NCBI GenBank assembly: GCA_963715045.1
Contig: CAVQRC010000045.1
Location: 102,073 to 166,072, forward strand
Length of the DNA stretch: 64,000 bases
From: CAVQRC01 sp963715045
Lineage (GTDB): Bacteria; Planctomycetota; Planctomycetia; Pirellulales; Lacipirellulaceae
Direction of reading: 5' to 3'
The position numbers and the translations under genes are program-made. Below, piece after piece: positions 8,479 through 17,795 of the stretch; positions within the stretch are counted from its first letter, which is position 1, and every line of letters begins with the position of its first letter. The notes below the pieces were generated by a model. That model had not been told where the DNA came from, ran no database searches, and was given only the letters and a program-made list of their open reading frames with translations.

Positions 8479-10182
8479 GCTGCTTCCCGCTGCGGTGCGG
8501 TGGCTCCTTCGAGTTGCACTTCATGAGTCTCGGCATGACCGCCCAACCGCGAAGTGAACAGCTGCAGAGCGATCGCGAGGCTCGTCACGGCCTGCTTCGA
8601 AATGGTGACTCCCGGCGACCGCGGCCAGGTTCTCGTTGAGCGTCGCCTCGAGCTGCCGGACTTGACCGGTCGCGTCGACGACCTTCAGCAGGATATCGCC
8701 CTGGCGAATCAGTTCCGTCTGCTGCGTGACGGCCCTTTCGGCCGTCTGCGAGAGCAGCGTTTGAACGTCGTCAAAGTGCTCGCGGTTGGCCCGAGTCAGC
8801 GAATCCAAGTGCCCGGCGCTTTCGTCCGCCAGGGATTTGGCGAGATCCACGAGGGTCACGGCGTGCCGCTCGACATTGGCCGTCAGCGCTTCGCGATGCA
8901 CTTCGGTGCTCTCCGTCACCGCTTCCCGGCAGCTGTTGACGACCGCCTCCATCGTCTGGCGAACCGCTTCGAGCTGTTCGGAAACGGCTGCGGTCGACAT
9001 GCAGATATTGGATTCCAGCGTCGCTTCGAAATGGGTCAGGCCCCGTTCGAAGGCAGCCGTCTGCAGCGCGGACTGGTTCTCGACCGCCTGCTCGTGCCGC
9101 GCGACGCCTCGTTCGATCGTCTCTGCAAACCGTTCCAGTCCGCGATCGATCGACTCGGCGTGCCGCGAGAGGCCCGTCGTCAGCCCGTCGGTGATCGCCG
9201 CTTCGACCAGATCGTTCGCGGAAGTCGTCAACCGCGACCACTGCTGGTGGGCTTCGTCGATGGTCGACTTCCAGAGCTCCGTCTGTCGCGTTGTCAGGTG
9301 TTCGACGGAGCCTTCGAGAGCCTCGGCGACGCGGCGAATCGACGCCGCGTAGGGATCGGTGTCGGTCCCGGTCTGTTGAAACCGCCCCACCAGTTCCTTG
9401 CTGGCACGGGCGTCCACAAGCTCATGGAGCCGCGTCTCGAGTTTCTCGACCAGAAACTTGGCGAACATCAGCACGATCGAGAGGGCCAGGGCCAGGGCGG
9501 TCGTATCGAAGGCCACGCTGAGCCCCGCGACCACCGACCCCAGGGACTGTTCCATTTCCTGCGGCGAGATCTTGGCGATCGCCATCGTGATCCCGATGAC
9601 CGTGCCGAGAAATCCGAGGATTGGAATCGCCCAGATGACGAGCCGCACGACCGAGTAGCTGGCCGTCATCCGCCCGTAGTCGTACTCCGAGAGATACTGC
9701 AAATGCTGGTCCAGCGCTTCGGCCTGTCCCCTGCGGCGAACATACTCGATCGCGTCCCGCAGGCGTCGCACCAGGTAGCTTTCCTGGAGACCGGCCGGCT
9801 CGCGGGCCAATTGCTCGAGGAGCCGCGGCGCATGGTCCACCCTCTGGCCGCCGTCGGGGATCGCCTCGAGGATGGGACGCTGCGAGCTCGCGAGTTGACG
9901 GGTGATATCCAGTGTCTTGAGAACCAGTGCGGCGATGCCGACGAAGAACAGAAAGGTTGTGATCTGCTCGACGGGATGGCTCTCGAAGTAGCGAACCACC
10001 CATGGGTTATTCATCGTGCTGCGACCCATGACGGCATAGAAGCCCAGGCAGCTCAGCCCGCCCCAGACCACCGGTTGTCGCAAGATCCACTGTGATACGG
10101 TAGTTTTTTGACGCGACACGGTTTCAGCTCCTCTCGGCTCCACAGACGATTGCAAGGCAGGCGATGCGCACTCCGGATCCAT
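8475..10182 (-). CDS. MotA/TolQ/ExbB-type proton-channel protein with long coiled-coil tail (frame break near 3' end)
   Basis: Three membrane segments are visible. The last two contain the family core AIPILGFLGTVIGITMAI and a second Ala/Leu-rich helix. About 300 residues of heptad-like helical tail follow (repeats of the type SIDRGLERFAETIERGV). Proteins of this family form proton channels that power TolR/ExbD partners. At 8610-8613 (a CCC run on the plus strand) the frame breaks. The other frame continues VTISKQAVTSLAIALQLF and stops at 8475, overlapping the next gene's ATG. The start is uncertain: the ATG at 10182 or one up to 10278. Confidence 0.8.
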
Positions 10183-10596
10183 CTCGCCCGCAGGGAGACC
10201 CTCATCCTCAAAATCGGCCCGATCGTCAAAGTTGATGAATCGAAATTGAAAAAACCCGCCTGAGTTCCCCCATCCCATTCCTCAACGGCTTTCGATGAAT
10301 CATCCCGGCCAGTCGGTCCGAGGCGGTTGCCAGCATGCAGCGGGACCGTACCGATCTCTTCGACCGTCAGATTTTCACCAAGTCGCAAGGTTGACCAAAG
10401 CCAGGGCCCGTGCCGGTCGATAACGTTGGAGCGGCTCGATTCGAGCAGCGTTTGCGACGCGGCAGCCGGTGCCAGAATCGGCTGGGCGACACGATCTAAC
10501 GCCGGATGCGACGATTGATATGCAGCGACGGTGGCAACCAGTCGTGCTCACAGGCAACCTGCAGGAGAGGCCTCATCGGCGTCTGCATCCGATCAA

Positions 10597-10623
10597 CGGG
10601 CCCCTGATCGCGGCCCGGTTTTT
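10597..10623 (+). terminator. Intrinsic terminator, plus-oriented
   Basis: ACGGGCC pairs with GGCCCGG across a 9-base loop and is followed by six T residues. No plus-strand gene lies upstream. Confidence 0.55.
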
Positions 10624-10714
10624 TGGGGGCCGCTTCGCCCCAATCCCTGCGAATCGATCGCGGTGGACCGAACCAAGGAGGTCGCCCTAGAGCGGCCTGC
10701 TTCCCAGGGGGGAC

Positions 10715-10756
10715 GCAGCCCGGTCATCGTTTCGACGTGGCCGGGCTGCATTTTTT
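10715..10756 (+). terminator. Intrinsic terminator, plus-oriented (strong)
   Basis: GCAGCCCGG (10715-10723) pairs perfectly with CCGGGCTGC (10741-10749), followed by ATTTTTT. On the minus strand the T-run would precede the stem, so it does not serve queD in the canonical way. Confidence 0.65.
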
Positions 10757-10774
10757 GGGCCCGCACCCCGCGCT

Positions 10775-11176
10775 TCATTCGCGATAGGTCGCGTAGCAGC
10801 GGGGCGTTTCCCACAGCCGTGCTTCGATGATCGGGAAGCCGTGCTCCTTGGTCTTCTCAAAAATCAGCCGGGCGATGCTCTCGGCGGTCGGATTGGTATC
10901 GAGCAGGTACAGCGGTTCGCCCTGCTGCTCGAGGATCGGCACCACCGGATCGTCGCGGCGGAGAATCATCCGATGGTCGAGGTTCGTGTCGATCCAGGTA
11001 CTGACGACGTGCTTGATGTCGCTGAAGTCGAGCACCATGCCGCGTTGATCCAGCGCCTCCGCGGCGAGCGTCAGGACGGCTCGCCCATTGTGGCCGTGCA
11101 GATGACGGCATTTGCCCTCGTAATCGAGTAAACGATGGCCGTAACAGAAGTCAATTTCACGCGTGACGCAGAACAT
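10775..11176 (-). CDS. queD: 6-carboxytetrahydropterin synthase family (QueD/PTPS)
   Basis: The family converts dihydroneopterin triphosphate to 6-carboxytetrahydropterin for 7-deazaguanine (queuosine) synthesis. The 133-aa length is typical. Zinc-binding histidines are seen in DFCYGHRLLDYEGKCRHLHG (His and the HLHGH pair), with the catalytic Cys just before them. The C-terminal IIEARLWETPRCYATY matches the family end with its conserved Glu. The ATG at 11176 gives the normal N-terminus. No other queuosine genes are in the window, so the physiological product is inferred from family alone. Confidence 0.88.
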   Translation of the reverse strand: MFCVTREIDFCYGHRLLDYEGKCRHLHGHNGRAVLTLAAEALDQRGMVLDFSDIKHVVSTWIDTNLDHRMILRRDDPVVPILEQQGEPLYLLDTNPTAESIARLIFEKTKEHGFPIIEARLWETPRCYATYRE

Positions 11177-11313
11177 GAGGATCCCGGAAGGCTGCAGGGG
11201 AGTTGCCGTAACGACTGCACGACGCTCAGGGTGGAAGACTCCTCGACAGTCTAGCAGAGCGGACCTCGACGACCGAGGTGGGCCCGGCGGGGGCGTTCGG
11301 CGGTGAGATTGAG

Positions 11314-11530
11314 GAACCACGAAAGTGCGTGAAAGACACGAAAGGCACGTCCAGTCGGCAATCTGAGGGACTCGACCCCGCGTTTCTGGGGCACCTCTAC
11401 GAACGCTGGATCATTGAGGGCCGACGATCAATCCGTAGTAAACGACGGCGGAAGGTCACCTCGGATCCTGTTTGTGGCGAACCAGATCCCGTCACCCCTT
11501 TTTTCGTGTCTTTCGCGTCTTTCGTGGTTC
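11314..11530. repeat. Short element with 32-34 bp terminal inverted repeats
   Basis: The left arm 11314-11345 (GAACCACGAAAGTGCGTGAA ...) is the near-perfect reverse complement of the right arm 11497-11530 (... CTTTCGTGGTTC). They enclose about 150 bases without a convincing gene. The element sits in the gap between queD and the exported protease. Arms built on CACGAAAGACACGAAA-like sequence occur repeatedly in related genomes from memory; no transposase is present. Confidence 0.6.
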
Positions 11531-11751
11531 TTCTTTCGCCGGCCTGCAATTCCGGGCCCGACGGGGGCGGCGTCCCGAATCCTGGCGGAGATTGCCGCTG
11601 CCGGTAGAATATCGGCAGAGGGGTGCAGGCCATTGGTGACAGCAGAAGGCGTTCGCAATCCGTGGAGCGGCATTTTTCATGAGATTCCAATCGAATCCAA
11701 TCCGGGCGCGGTCTCTCTACCTGGATTTCGTGTATCTGCGTTACCCTCCTC

Positions 11752-12924
11752 ATGGCCCGTTTCACCGCAGATGCCGGGGCCGTGATCGTCTTCAACACGA
11801 CCGGCAATACATCTGCCCCTCCCGACGACCCCGGTTGGAACAATGTCACCGAAACGGGCGCCTCGGTCATTTATCTGGGCGACAGCTGGGTGCTAACGGC
11901 CCGTCACGTCCGCCTGACGACTCCACCCACCGTGCAGTTGGCGGCGGGCGAATTCGAGCCGATCCCCAACTCTGAAGTGACGCTGCCGAATCCGAGCGGA
12001 TTGGGGCTCTCAACCAGCAGCGATCTGTGGTTGTACCGCATCAACGGCAATCCGGACTTGCCAACGCTCAAGATCGCCCAGTCTCCTCCCCCCGTGAATG
12101 CCCTGGTCACCATGATGGGGATCGGCACCGATCGGCAAACCCCCATGTTTCAGTGGGACGTTGACGACTCGGGCGACGATTGGACCTGGAACCAGGTCAC
12201 CTCTGGGGGGAATTATCGGGGGTTCAAGGCGAATACCAACCAGACCCGCACGAAACGCTGGGGTACCAACCGGATCGCCAGCGACGAGTCGGTGGAGGGC
12301 GAGGGTGACTCCGACAATACGGCGCCGGTCAAAGTGAACGGACGCGATACGGTCTCATTGTTCACCACGTTCGAAGCCAACGGCAGCCAGTACGAAGCTC
12401 AGGCACAGGGTGGCGACTCGGGCGGGGCCGTGTTCTACAAACGCGGCGGTGAGTGGGAACTGATCGGGATCATGAATGCCATCTTGACGTATCCCGATCA
12501 GCACCCGGCTTGGGCCGTCTATGGAAACGCGACCTCCTTCGCCGATCTGTCCACGTACCGCCCGCTGATCGAGGGCATCATGGCGAATACCGATTACTCC
12601 ATTCTGGGCGACATCAATCTGGATGGTGTCGTATCCGGAAATGGCACCGGTCCAGCCGAATCGGATGACGTCAAAGCCTTCATCCAGGGCTGGCGGTATA
12701 CCCAGGCCAGCCCGAACATCGACTCCTGGAAGAAGGGCGACCTGAATCAGGACGCCACCACGAACTTCGCCGACTTCCTGCTCCTGCGAGAGGCCCTCGG
12801 CGTCGACCTCGCCTTGGGCGACCTGATCGGCGGCACCGTTCCGGAGCCGTCGACCGGTCTGCTGGCAGTTCTGCTCGCCGCCCTCGGGGCATTGCCCTTT
12901 CGCGGCCGACGCCGGTCCGTCTGA
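11752..12924 (+). CDS. Exported trypsin-like (S1) serine protease with dockerin-like repeats and PEP-CTERM anchor
   Basis: The catalytic triad of the trypsin fold can be read: His in SWVLTARHVRL, a likely Asp in SDLWLYRINGNPDLPT, and Ser in AQGGDSGGAVFYK. A dockerin-like region follows (GDINLDGVVSGNG and GDLNQDATTNFADFLLLREA). The C-terminus is a PEP-CTERM sorting signal, VPEPSTGLLAVLLAALGALP plus an Arg-rich tail. The ATG at 11752 lacks a complete signal peptide. A better one could start at the ATG at 11679 if one base is wrong in between: its frame begins with basic residues, and the 11752 frame reads hydrophobically (CICVTLLMA) just upstream. Confidence 0.75.
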   Translation: MARFTADAGAVIVFNTTGNTSAPPDDPGWNNVTETGASVIYLGDSWVLTARHVRLTTPPTVQLAAGEFEPIPNSEVTLPNPSGLGLSTSSDLWLYRINGNPDLPTLKIAQSPPPVNALVTMMGIGTDRQTPMFQWDVDDSGDDWTWNQVTSGGNYRGFKANTNQTRTKRWGTNRIASDESVEGEGDSDNTAPVKVNGRDTVSLFTTFEANGSQYEAQAQGGDSGGAVFYKRGGEWELIGIMNAILTYPDQHPAWAVYGNATSFADLSTYRPLIEGIMANTDYSILGDINLDGVVSGNGTGPAESDDVKAFIQGWRYTQASPNIDSWKKGDLNQDATTNFADFLLLREALGVDLALGDLIGGTVPEPSTGLLAVLLAALGALPFRGRRRSV

Positions 12925-13093
12925 GCCCGCGTCGCGCCCGGCGCCCTGTCAACTGGCGGGTTGTATCCCACTCGGCAATCGTGAATACTCCCCACTCCTC
13001 TGGGGAAGCATTCCCCGGCTCCCGGGCGGATGTGCCCGGGAGGAGCCTCCTGGTTGCCGGATTCTTTGGATCGGCCTTGTTCGCGTACCACCC

Positions 13094-14194
13094 ATGACGA
13101 TCTCCTCGAATCGCCGCAAGAAACTCGTCCGGAAACTACGCCAGGCGGGAACCGATGCGATGTTGGTCACGAACCCCGTGAATGTGACCTACCTCACCGG
13201 ATTCAGCGGCGACGACAGCTATTTTCTCATCGGCCCCGATCTCGAGGTCCTGATCAGCGATTCGCGGTACACGACTCAGATTGGCGAGGAATGTCCCGAC
13301 CTGGAACCGTTGATTCGCGACCTGTCCCAGACGATGCGGCACGCCACGGCGAAGCTCATCGACAAGTGCAAATTGAGCCACGTCGCCATTGAAGCCGACT
13401 CGATGACGATCGCTGAGTACCACGCGCTGGAGAAGGCCGTCCGCAAAGCGAAGTTCGTGCCGCAGGACGACCTGGTTGCGAGTCTGCGGGTGATCAAGGA
13501 CAGCGATGAGATTCGCAGAACGCGGGTTGCATGCGAACAGGCGCGGCGGGCATTCGCGGTCATCCGCGCGGGATTGACCGCCGAACAGACCGAGAAGCAG
13601 GTGGCCGCCGAACTGGAGTATCAAGCCCGGCGGTTCGGGGCCGAGGGCCTCAGCTTTCCCGCGATCGTGGCGGTGGGCGAACGGGCCGCATTGCCCCATG
13701 CGCGGCCGACCGCAAAGAAAATTGGCGCCGACGATTTTGTGCTCATCGATTGGGGAGCCTGCGGTGAGGGGTACATGAGCGACTTGACGCGTGTTTTGGT
13801 CACCGGTAAACTCTCCGCGAAATTAGCGAAGATCTACGGCATTGTGCTGAAAGCGCAGCGGGCCGCGATTCGCCAGATCAAGCCTGGCATCTCCTGCAAC
13901 TCGGTCGATCGGGTCGCACGCGGGATCATCGAAAAGGCTGGCTTCGGCAAGCAGTTCGGACACGGTCTAGGCCATGGTCTGGGTCTGGAAATCCACGAGG
14001 CACCGCGGCTCGCCAAGGGACGTGAGACCCTTTTGGAGCCCGGGATGATCGTCACCGTCGAGCCCGGGATCTATCTCCCCGGATGGGGGGGAGTTCGGAT
14101 CGAAGATGACGTGCTGGTCACCCGCGCCGGCTACGAAGTGCTGACGAACGTGCCCAGCGACCTCGAGGACTGTGTGCTCAATGAAGCACGGTGA
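13094..14194 (+). CDS. Xaa-Pro aminopeptidase family (M24) metallopeptidase
   Basis: A 366-aa M24 peptidase that removes N-terminal residues next to proline or acts on Xaa-Pro dipeptides. The N-terminal creatinase-like domain spans about residues 1-130. The pita-bread domain shows all five metal ligands: Asp in LIDWGACGEG, Asp in YMSDLTRVLV, His in FGHGLGHGLGLEIHEAP, Glu in VTVEPGIYLPG and Glu in GVRIEDDVLV. It lies 82 bases upstream of accB on the same strand; a pepP-like gene next to accB-accC is a common bacterial arrangement. Confidence 0.9.
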   Translation: MTISSNRRKKLVRKLRQAGTDAMLVTNPVNVTYLTGFSGDDSYFLIGPDLEVLISDSRYTTQIGEECPDLEPLIRDLSQTMRHATAKLIDKCKLSHVAIEADSMTIAEYHALEKAVRKAKFVPQDDLVASLRVIKDSDEIRRTRVACEQARRAFAVIRAGLTAEQTEKQVAAELEYQARRFGAEGLSFPAIVAVGERAALPHARPTAKKIGADDFVLIDWGACGEGYMSDLTRVLVTGKLSAKLAKIYGIVLKAQRAAIRQIKPGISCNSVDRVARGIIEKAGFGKQFGHGLGHGLGLEIHEAPRLAKGRETLLEPGMIVTVEPGIYLPGWGGVRIEDDVLVTRAGYEVLTNVPSDLEDCVLNEAR

Positions 14195-14276
14195 ATTTCG
14201 GATCGTTACCGCGTCTGCCTACCTGCGACGCACGTGATTAACCTGTTGTCTCTTCCCCGTTGAGGCGGAGTCGCCC

Positions 14277-14786
14277 ATGGCAAAACTGGAAACCGGCGCG
14301 GGCGACGTGTTCGACGTGCGAAAAGTGCGGCGACTCGTGGAGTTGATGAATGCCTATGACTTGGCCGAAATCGACCTTCGCCAGGGCGATCAGCGGATCC
14401 AGCTCCGCAAGCGGATTCCCCCGGAAGCGGGCGGTGACCTGTCCTACGCGGCAGCTCCCGCGGCGCCGGCGGCGGGGCGTCCGTCCGCGACGGCACCCGC
14501 GGTCGCCCCTCCCGAAGTGGCCGGAGGGCAGGACTCGGCGGAGCGGCTGTACATCACCAGTCCGACGGTAGGAACCTACTATTCGGCCGCGAACCCGGAT
14601 TCGGCGGCCTTCGTTCAAGTCGGCGATCACGTGGGACCCGAATCCGTGGTCTGCGTCATCGAGGCCATGAAGGTATTCAATGAGATTCAGGCCGAATGCG
14701 CCGGCCGGATCGTCGCGACGCTCGTTGAGAACGGCGCGCCTGTGGAATACGGGCAGCGATTGTTCGAGGTCGATCCCAACGGTTAG
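14277..14786 (+). CDS. accB: Biotin carboxyl carrier protein of acetyl-CoA carboxylase
   Basis: BCCP carries biotin between the carboxylase and transferase parts of acetyl-CoA carboxylase. The 169-aa protein has an N-terminal domain (VRRLVELMNAYDLAEIDLRQ), an Ala/Pro-rich linker at about residues 55-85 and a C-terminal biotinyl domain. The target lysine is in CVIEAMKVFNEIQAE. The start lies after a GAGGCGGAG stretch. It is followed by accC 75 bases downstream on the same strand. Confidence 0.95.
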   Translation: MAKLETGAGDVFDVRKVRRLVELMNAYDLAEIDLRQGDQRIQLRKRIPPEAGGDLSYAAAPAAPAAGRPSATAPAVAPPEVAGGQDSAERLYITSPTVGTYYSAANPDSAAFVQVGDHVGPESVVCVIEAMKVFNEIQAECAGRIVATLVENGAPVEYGQRLFEVDPNG

Positions 14787-14861
14787 TGGATCCGAAGCGG
14801 TCGCAGGTCCCCGGCGAACACCCGCCTCAGATCCGAACCCGAATGTCAGGCAGCCCCCGTC

Positions 14862-16202
14862 ATGTATCAACGGATTCTCGTCGCCAACCGGGGTGAAATC
14901 GCACTGCGGATCATCAGGGCATGCCGTGAACTGGGCGTCGAAACGGTGGCCATCTTCAGCGAGGCCGACCGCCACGCCGAGTATCTGAAACTCGCGGACG
15001 AGGCCTTTTGCGTGGGCCCTGCCAAAGCCGCCGACAGTTATCTCAAAGTTGCCAACGTGATCAGTGCCGCGGAGGTCGGCAACGTTCAGGCCATCCATCC
15101 CGGTTACGGGTTCCTCGCCGAAAACGCGCACTTCAACGAAGTCTGTCGCAGCTGCAATATTGATTTCATCGGGCCGTCCCCAGAAGCGATGGCCAAGCTC
15201 GGTGACAAAGACGCCGCCCGAAGACTCGCCCGCGAAACGGGCGTCCCTGTCGTCCCCGGCAGCGAAGGCGTGATCCATTCTCCCGACGAGGCCCTGCATT
15301 TCGCCCATGAAGTCGGATTCCCCGTGCTCGTCAAGGCGGTTGCCGGCGGTGGCGGCCGCGGCATGCGGGTCGCCGCCAACGACATCGCCCTGAAAATGGC
15401 CCTCCAGCAGGCGACCGCCGAAGCCGAAGCCGCCTTCGGAAACGGCGCCGTGTACCTCGAAAAGTACATCGAACGACCTCGCCACGTCGAAGTGCAGATC
15501 CTGGCCGACCTCGAGGGAAATGCCGTGCACCTCTGGGAACGCGATTGCACCGTCCAGCGGCGGCATCAGAAGCTGATCGAGGAAAGCCCCGCGACCACGA
15601 TCTCCGCCGAAACCAGGGTGGAAATGTGCGATGCGGCCCGCCGCCTGATTCTCGCCGCCGACTACGCCAACGCCGCAACCGTTGAGTTCATCGTCGACAT
15701 GGAAGGGAACTACTATTTCATCGAGGTCAACGCCCGCATCCAGGTCGAACATCCCGTCACCGAACTGGTCACCGGCGTCGATCTGATCAAAGCCCAGATA
15801 CGAGTCGCGGCCGGAGAACCTCTGCCGGTTAAGCAGGAGGAAATCGTCTCCCGCGGGGCCGCGATCGAGTGCCGCATCAATGCCGAGAACCCGGCCCGCA
15901 ACTTTCAGCCCTGTCCAGGCAGAATCGAGCGGCTCATCGTCCCCGGCGGATTTGGCGTCCGCTTCGATTCCCACGTTCACAGCGGCTACGTCGTGCCCCC
16001 CTATTACGACTCGATGATCGCGAAACTTCTCGTCCACCAGCCGACCCGCCGGGAAGCGATCGCCACGATGCAGCGGGCACTCGAGGAGCTCACCGTGGAC
16101 GGAATCGCCACGACGGCCGCACTCCACAAAGACATCCTCCGCCACACGGCCTTTGTCGAAGGACGTATCGATACCAGCTTCGTCGAGCGGACGTTCACGT
16201 AA
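14862..16202 (+). CDS. accC: Biotin carboxylase subunit of acetyl-CoA carboxylase
   Basis: AccC is an ATP-grasp enzyme that carboxylates biotin on AccB using bicarbonate. The product is 446 aa, the family length. Motifs include the N-terminal ILVANRGEIALRIIRACREL, the glycine-rich ATP loop KAVAGGGGRGMRV, RHVEVQILAD, the catalytic EVNARIQVEHPVTE, and the C-terminal VHSGYVVPPYYDSMIAKL. It forms an operon with accB. The carboxyltransferase genes are not in the window. Confidence 0.97.
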   Translation: MYQRILVANRGEIALRIIRACRELGVETVAIFSEADRHAEYLKLADEAFCVGPAKAADSYLKVANVISAAEVGNVQAIHPGYGFLAENAHFNEVCRSCNIDFIGPSPEAMAKLGDKDAARRLARETGVPVVPGSEGVIHSPDEALHFAHEVGFPVLVKAVAGGGGRGMRVAANDIALKMALQQATAEAEAAFGNGAVYLEKYIERPRHVEVQILADLEGNAVHLWERDCTVQRRHQKLIEESPATTISAETRVEMCDAARRLILAADYANAATVEFIVDMEGNYYFIEVNARIQVEHPVTELVTGVDLIKAQIRVAAGEPLPVKQEEIVSRGAAIECRINAENPARNFQPCPGRIERLIVPGGFGVRFDSHVHSGYVVPPYYDSMIAKLLVHQPTRREAIATMQRALEELTVDGIATTAALHKDILRHTAFVEGRIDTSFVERTFT

Positions 16203-16448
16203 CGTCGCGAAACGACGCACCCCGTGGCACCGCGGCGGAGCCTCGGCAGCCGTTGGGATTGATGAGGCATTCTCGACGCGGGCTGGGATCGCCGCCCGGC
16301 CACGTTGGGATCGCCTTACGAAGCACGGCAACAGCGGCCTCGGGCCCCCTACCTGGGCTCCACTGACGGACGCTAGAATGCGGGCGTTTACGCCCATACT
16401 CAGCCCCCCGAAATACGGGTTTACCCTCCGCGATTCAGGTTGATTGCC

Positions 16449-17776
16449 ATGCCGCACACGACATTATCCCGTCCCACGACCGGAGCTCATAGCTTTCGCA
16501 AAGCCGCCATTCTCTTCGCTGGTGGACCCGCTCCGGGGGCGAATGCCGTGATTTCTGCCGCCTCGACGGCGTTTCTGCACGACAACATCGAGGTCCTTGG
16601 AATCCTCAACGGATACTCGCATCTCCTCGAATACGGTCCGGACCACGAAATGGTGGAGGGCCGGGACTACATCAAACTCGGGCACACGCATCTCCGGCGG
16701 ACCCGCAGCGAACAGGGAATCATGATCGGGACCGCCCGGGCGAACCCCGGCAAGCTGGTCTCCAGCCCGGACCACCTGAAAGACGAGGAACGTGTCGCCC
16801 CGCTGAAGACCTGCTACGAGGCGCTCTGTTCGCTCGGCGTCGACTGCTTGATCTCGATCGGTGGTGACGACACGCTGAAAACGGCGAACAAGTTCAAGCT
16901 GTTATCAGGATACGTTGCCGGCCGACGCCCACCGGATCCCGATCGTCCACCTGCCCAAGACGATCGACAACGACTACCGCGGGATCGACTTCACGTTCGG
17001 CTACTTCACCGCCGTCGACACGCTCGGTACCGAAGTCCGCAATCTGCTCCACGATGCGGAAGCGACGAACAGCTATTTCCTTGTCGAGTCGATGGGCCGC
17101 AGCGCCGGCTGGCTCGCGTATGGAGTCGCCATCGCGGGCGAAGCGAGCCTCGTGATCAGTGTCGAAGACATCATCGGCGACTACGCCGACCAGGAAGAAG
17201 ATCTGCGACAAGGACGGGAAGCCAATCGGCGGCATGCGTAAGGTGATGAACGTCGATCGGGTGATCAAGCGGATCGTCGCGACGATTACGACCCGCGAGA
17301 ATCAAGACAAGCGTTACGGAGTGATCGTAATCGCCGAGGGACTCGCCGAATTGTTGCCCCAGAGCTATCTGGCAGGCATCGACCGTGATGAGCACGGCCA
17401 CATCAGCATCTCCGCCGTCCAGTTGCACAAGATCTTCGCCGGTTTGATCCGCGAGGAGTACACCCGTCAGACCAAACGCAAGACGAAAGTCACGCCGCTG
17501 CAACTCGGTTACGAGGGGCGGTGCGCGAAACCGCACGCGTTTGATGTGATGCTTGGCAGCCAACTGGGGGTCGGCGCCTACCGGGCACTGGTTGACAAGA
17601 AACTCAATGGCGTGATGGTTTCGGTTTCCGGCCAGCTCAATCTGGAATACGTCCCGTTCGAAGAACTCGTCGATCCTGAAACGCTGGTTACCGTGGTGCG
17701 GTACATCGAAATCGACAGCGACTTCCACAGTCTCACGCGATTCCTCGAAACCGACGTCGAGATGGCAGACGACTAG
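16449..17776 (+). CDS. pfp: Pyrophosphate-dependent 6-phosphofructokinase (two frame breaks)
   Basis: The frame changes twice, near 16903-16906 and 17195-17201. The three pieces join into one ordinary PFK of about 440 aa. Pieces: FAGGPAPGANAVISAA with IGGDDTLKTANKFKLL; then HLPKTIDNDYRGIDFTFG and SMGRSAGWLAYG; then GKPIGGMRKVMNVDRVIKRI to the end. GGDDT and PKTIDND (Asp and Lys in place of the two Gly of ATP enzymes) mark the PPi-dependent type. A naturally split central-metabolism gene is unlikely, so sequencing indels are the simpler reading. A 178-bp tandem repeat begins 20 bases after the stop. Confidence 0.85.
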
Positions 17777-17795
17777 CCCACGTGCTTCTCACCAG

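Larger units (their letters stand above)
10279..10774 (+). ncRNA. Gene-free gap with two plus-strand terminators: candidate small RNA locus
   Basis: Flanking genes (ExbB-like and queD) are both on the minus strand. Yet two hairpins followed by T-runs point along the plus strand, at 10597-10623 and 10715-10756. No convincing ORF was found on either strand. A short plus-strand transcript ending at one or both sites is inferred; no promoter was identified with confidence. Confidence 0.35.

Noticed and set aside
5419..10182. Zorya-type defence system based on the long-tailed MotA-like channel
   Set aside because: The partners are TolR-like with no OmpA-type peptidoglycan-binding domain. No helicase or nuclease gene adjoins.
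14238..16457. 739-residue minus-strand ORF opposite accB-accC
   Set aside because: It is a high-GC antisense frame. accB and accC on the other strand are unmistakable.
17195..17201. Programmed frameshift in pfp
   Set aside because: No slippery heptamer with a downstream pseudoknot was seen. The gene also has a second, unrelated slip.
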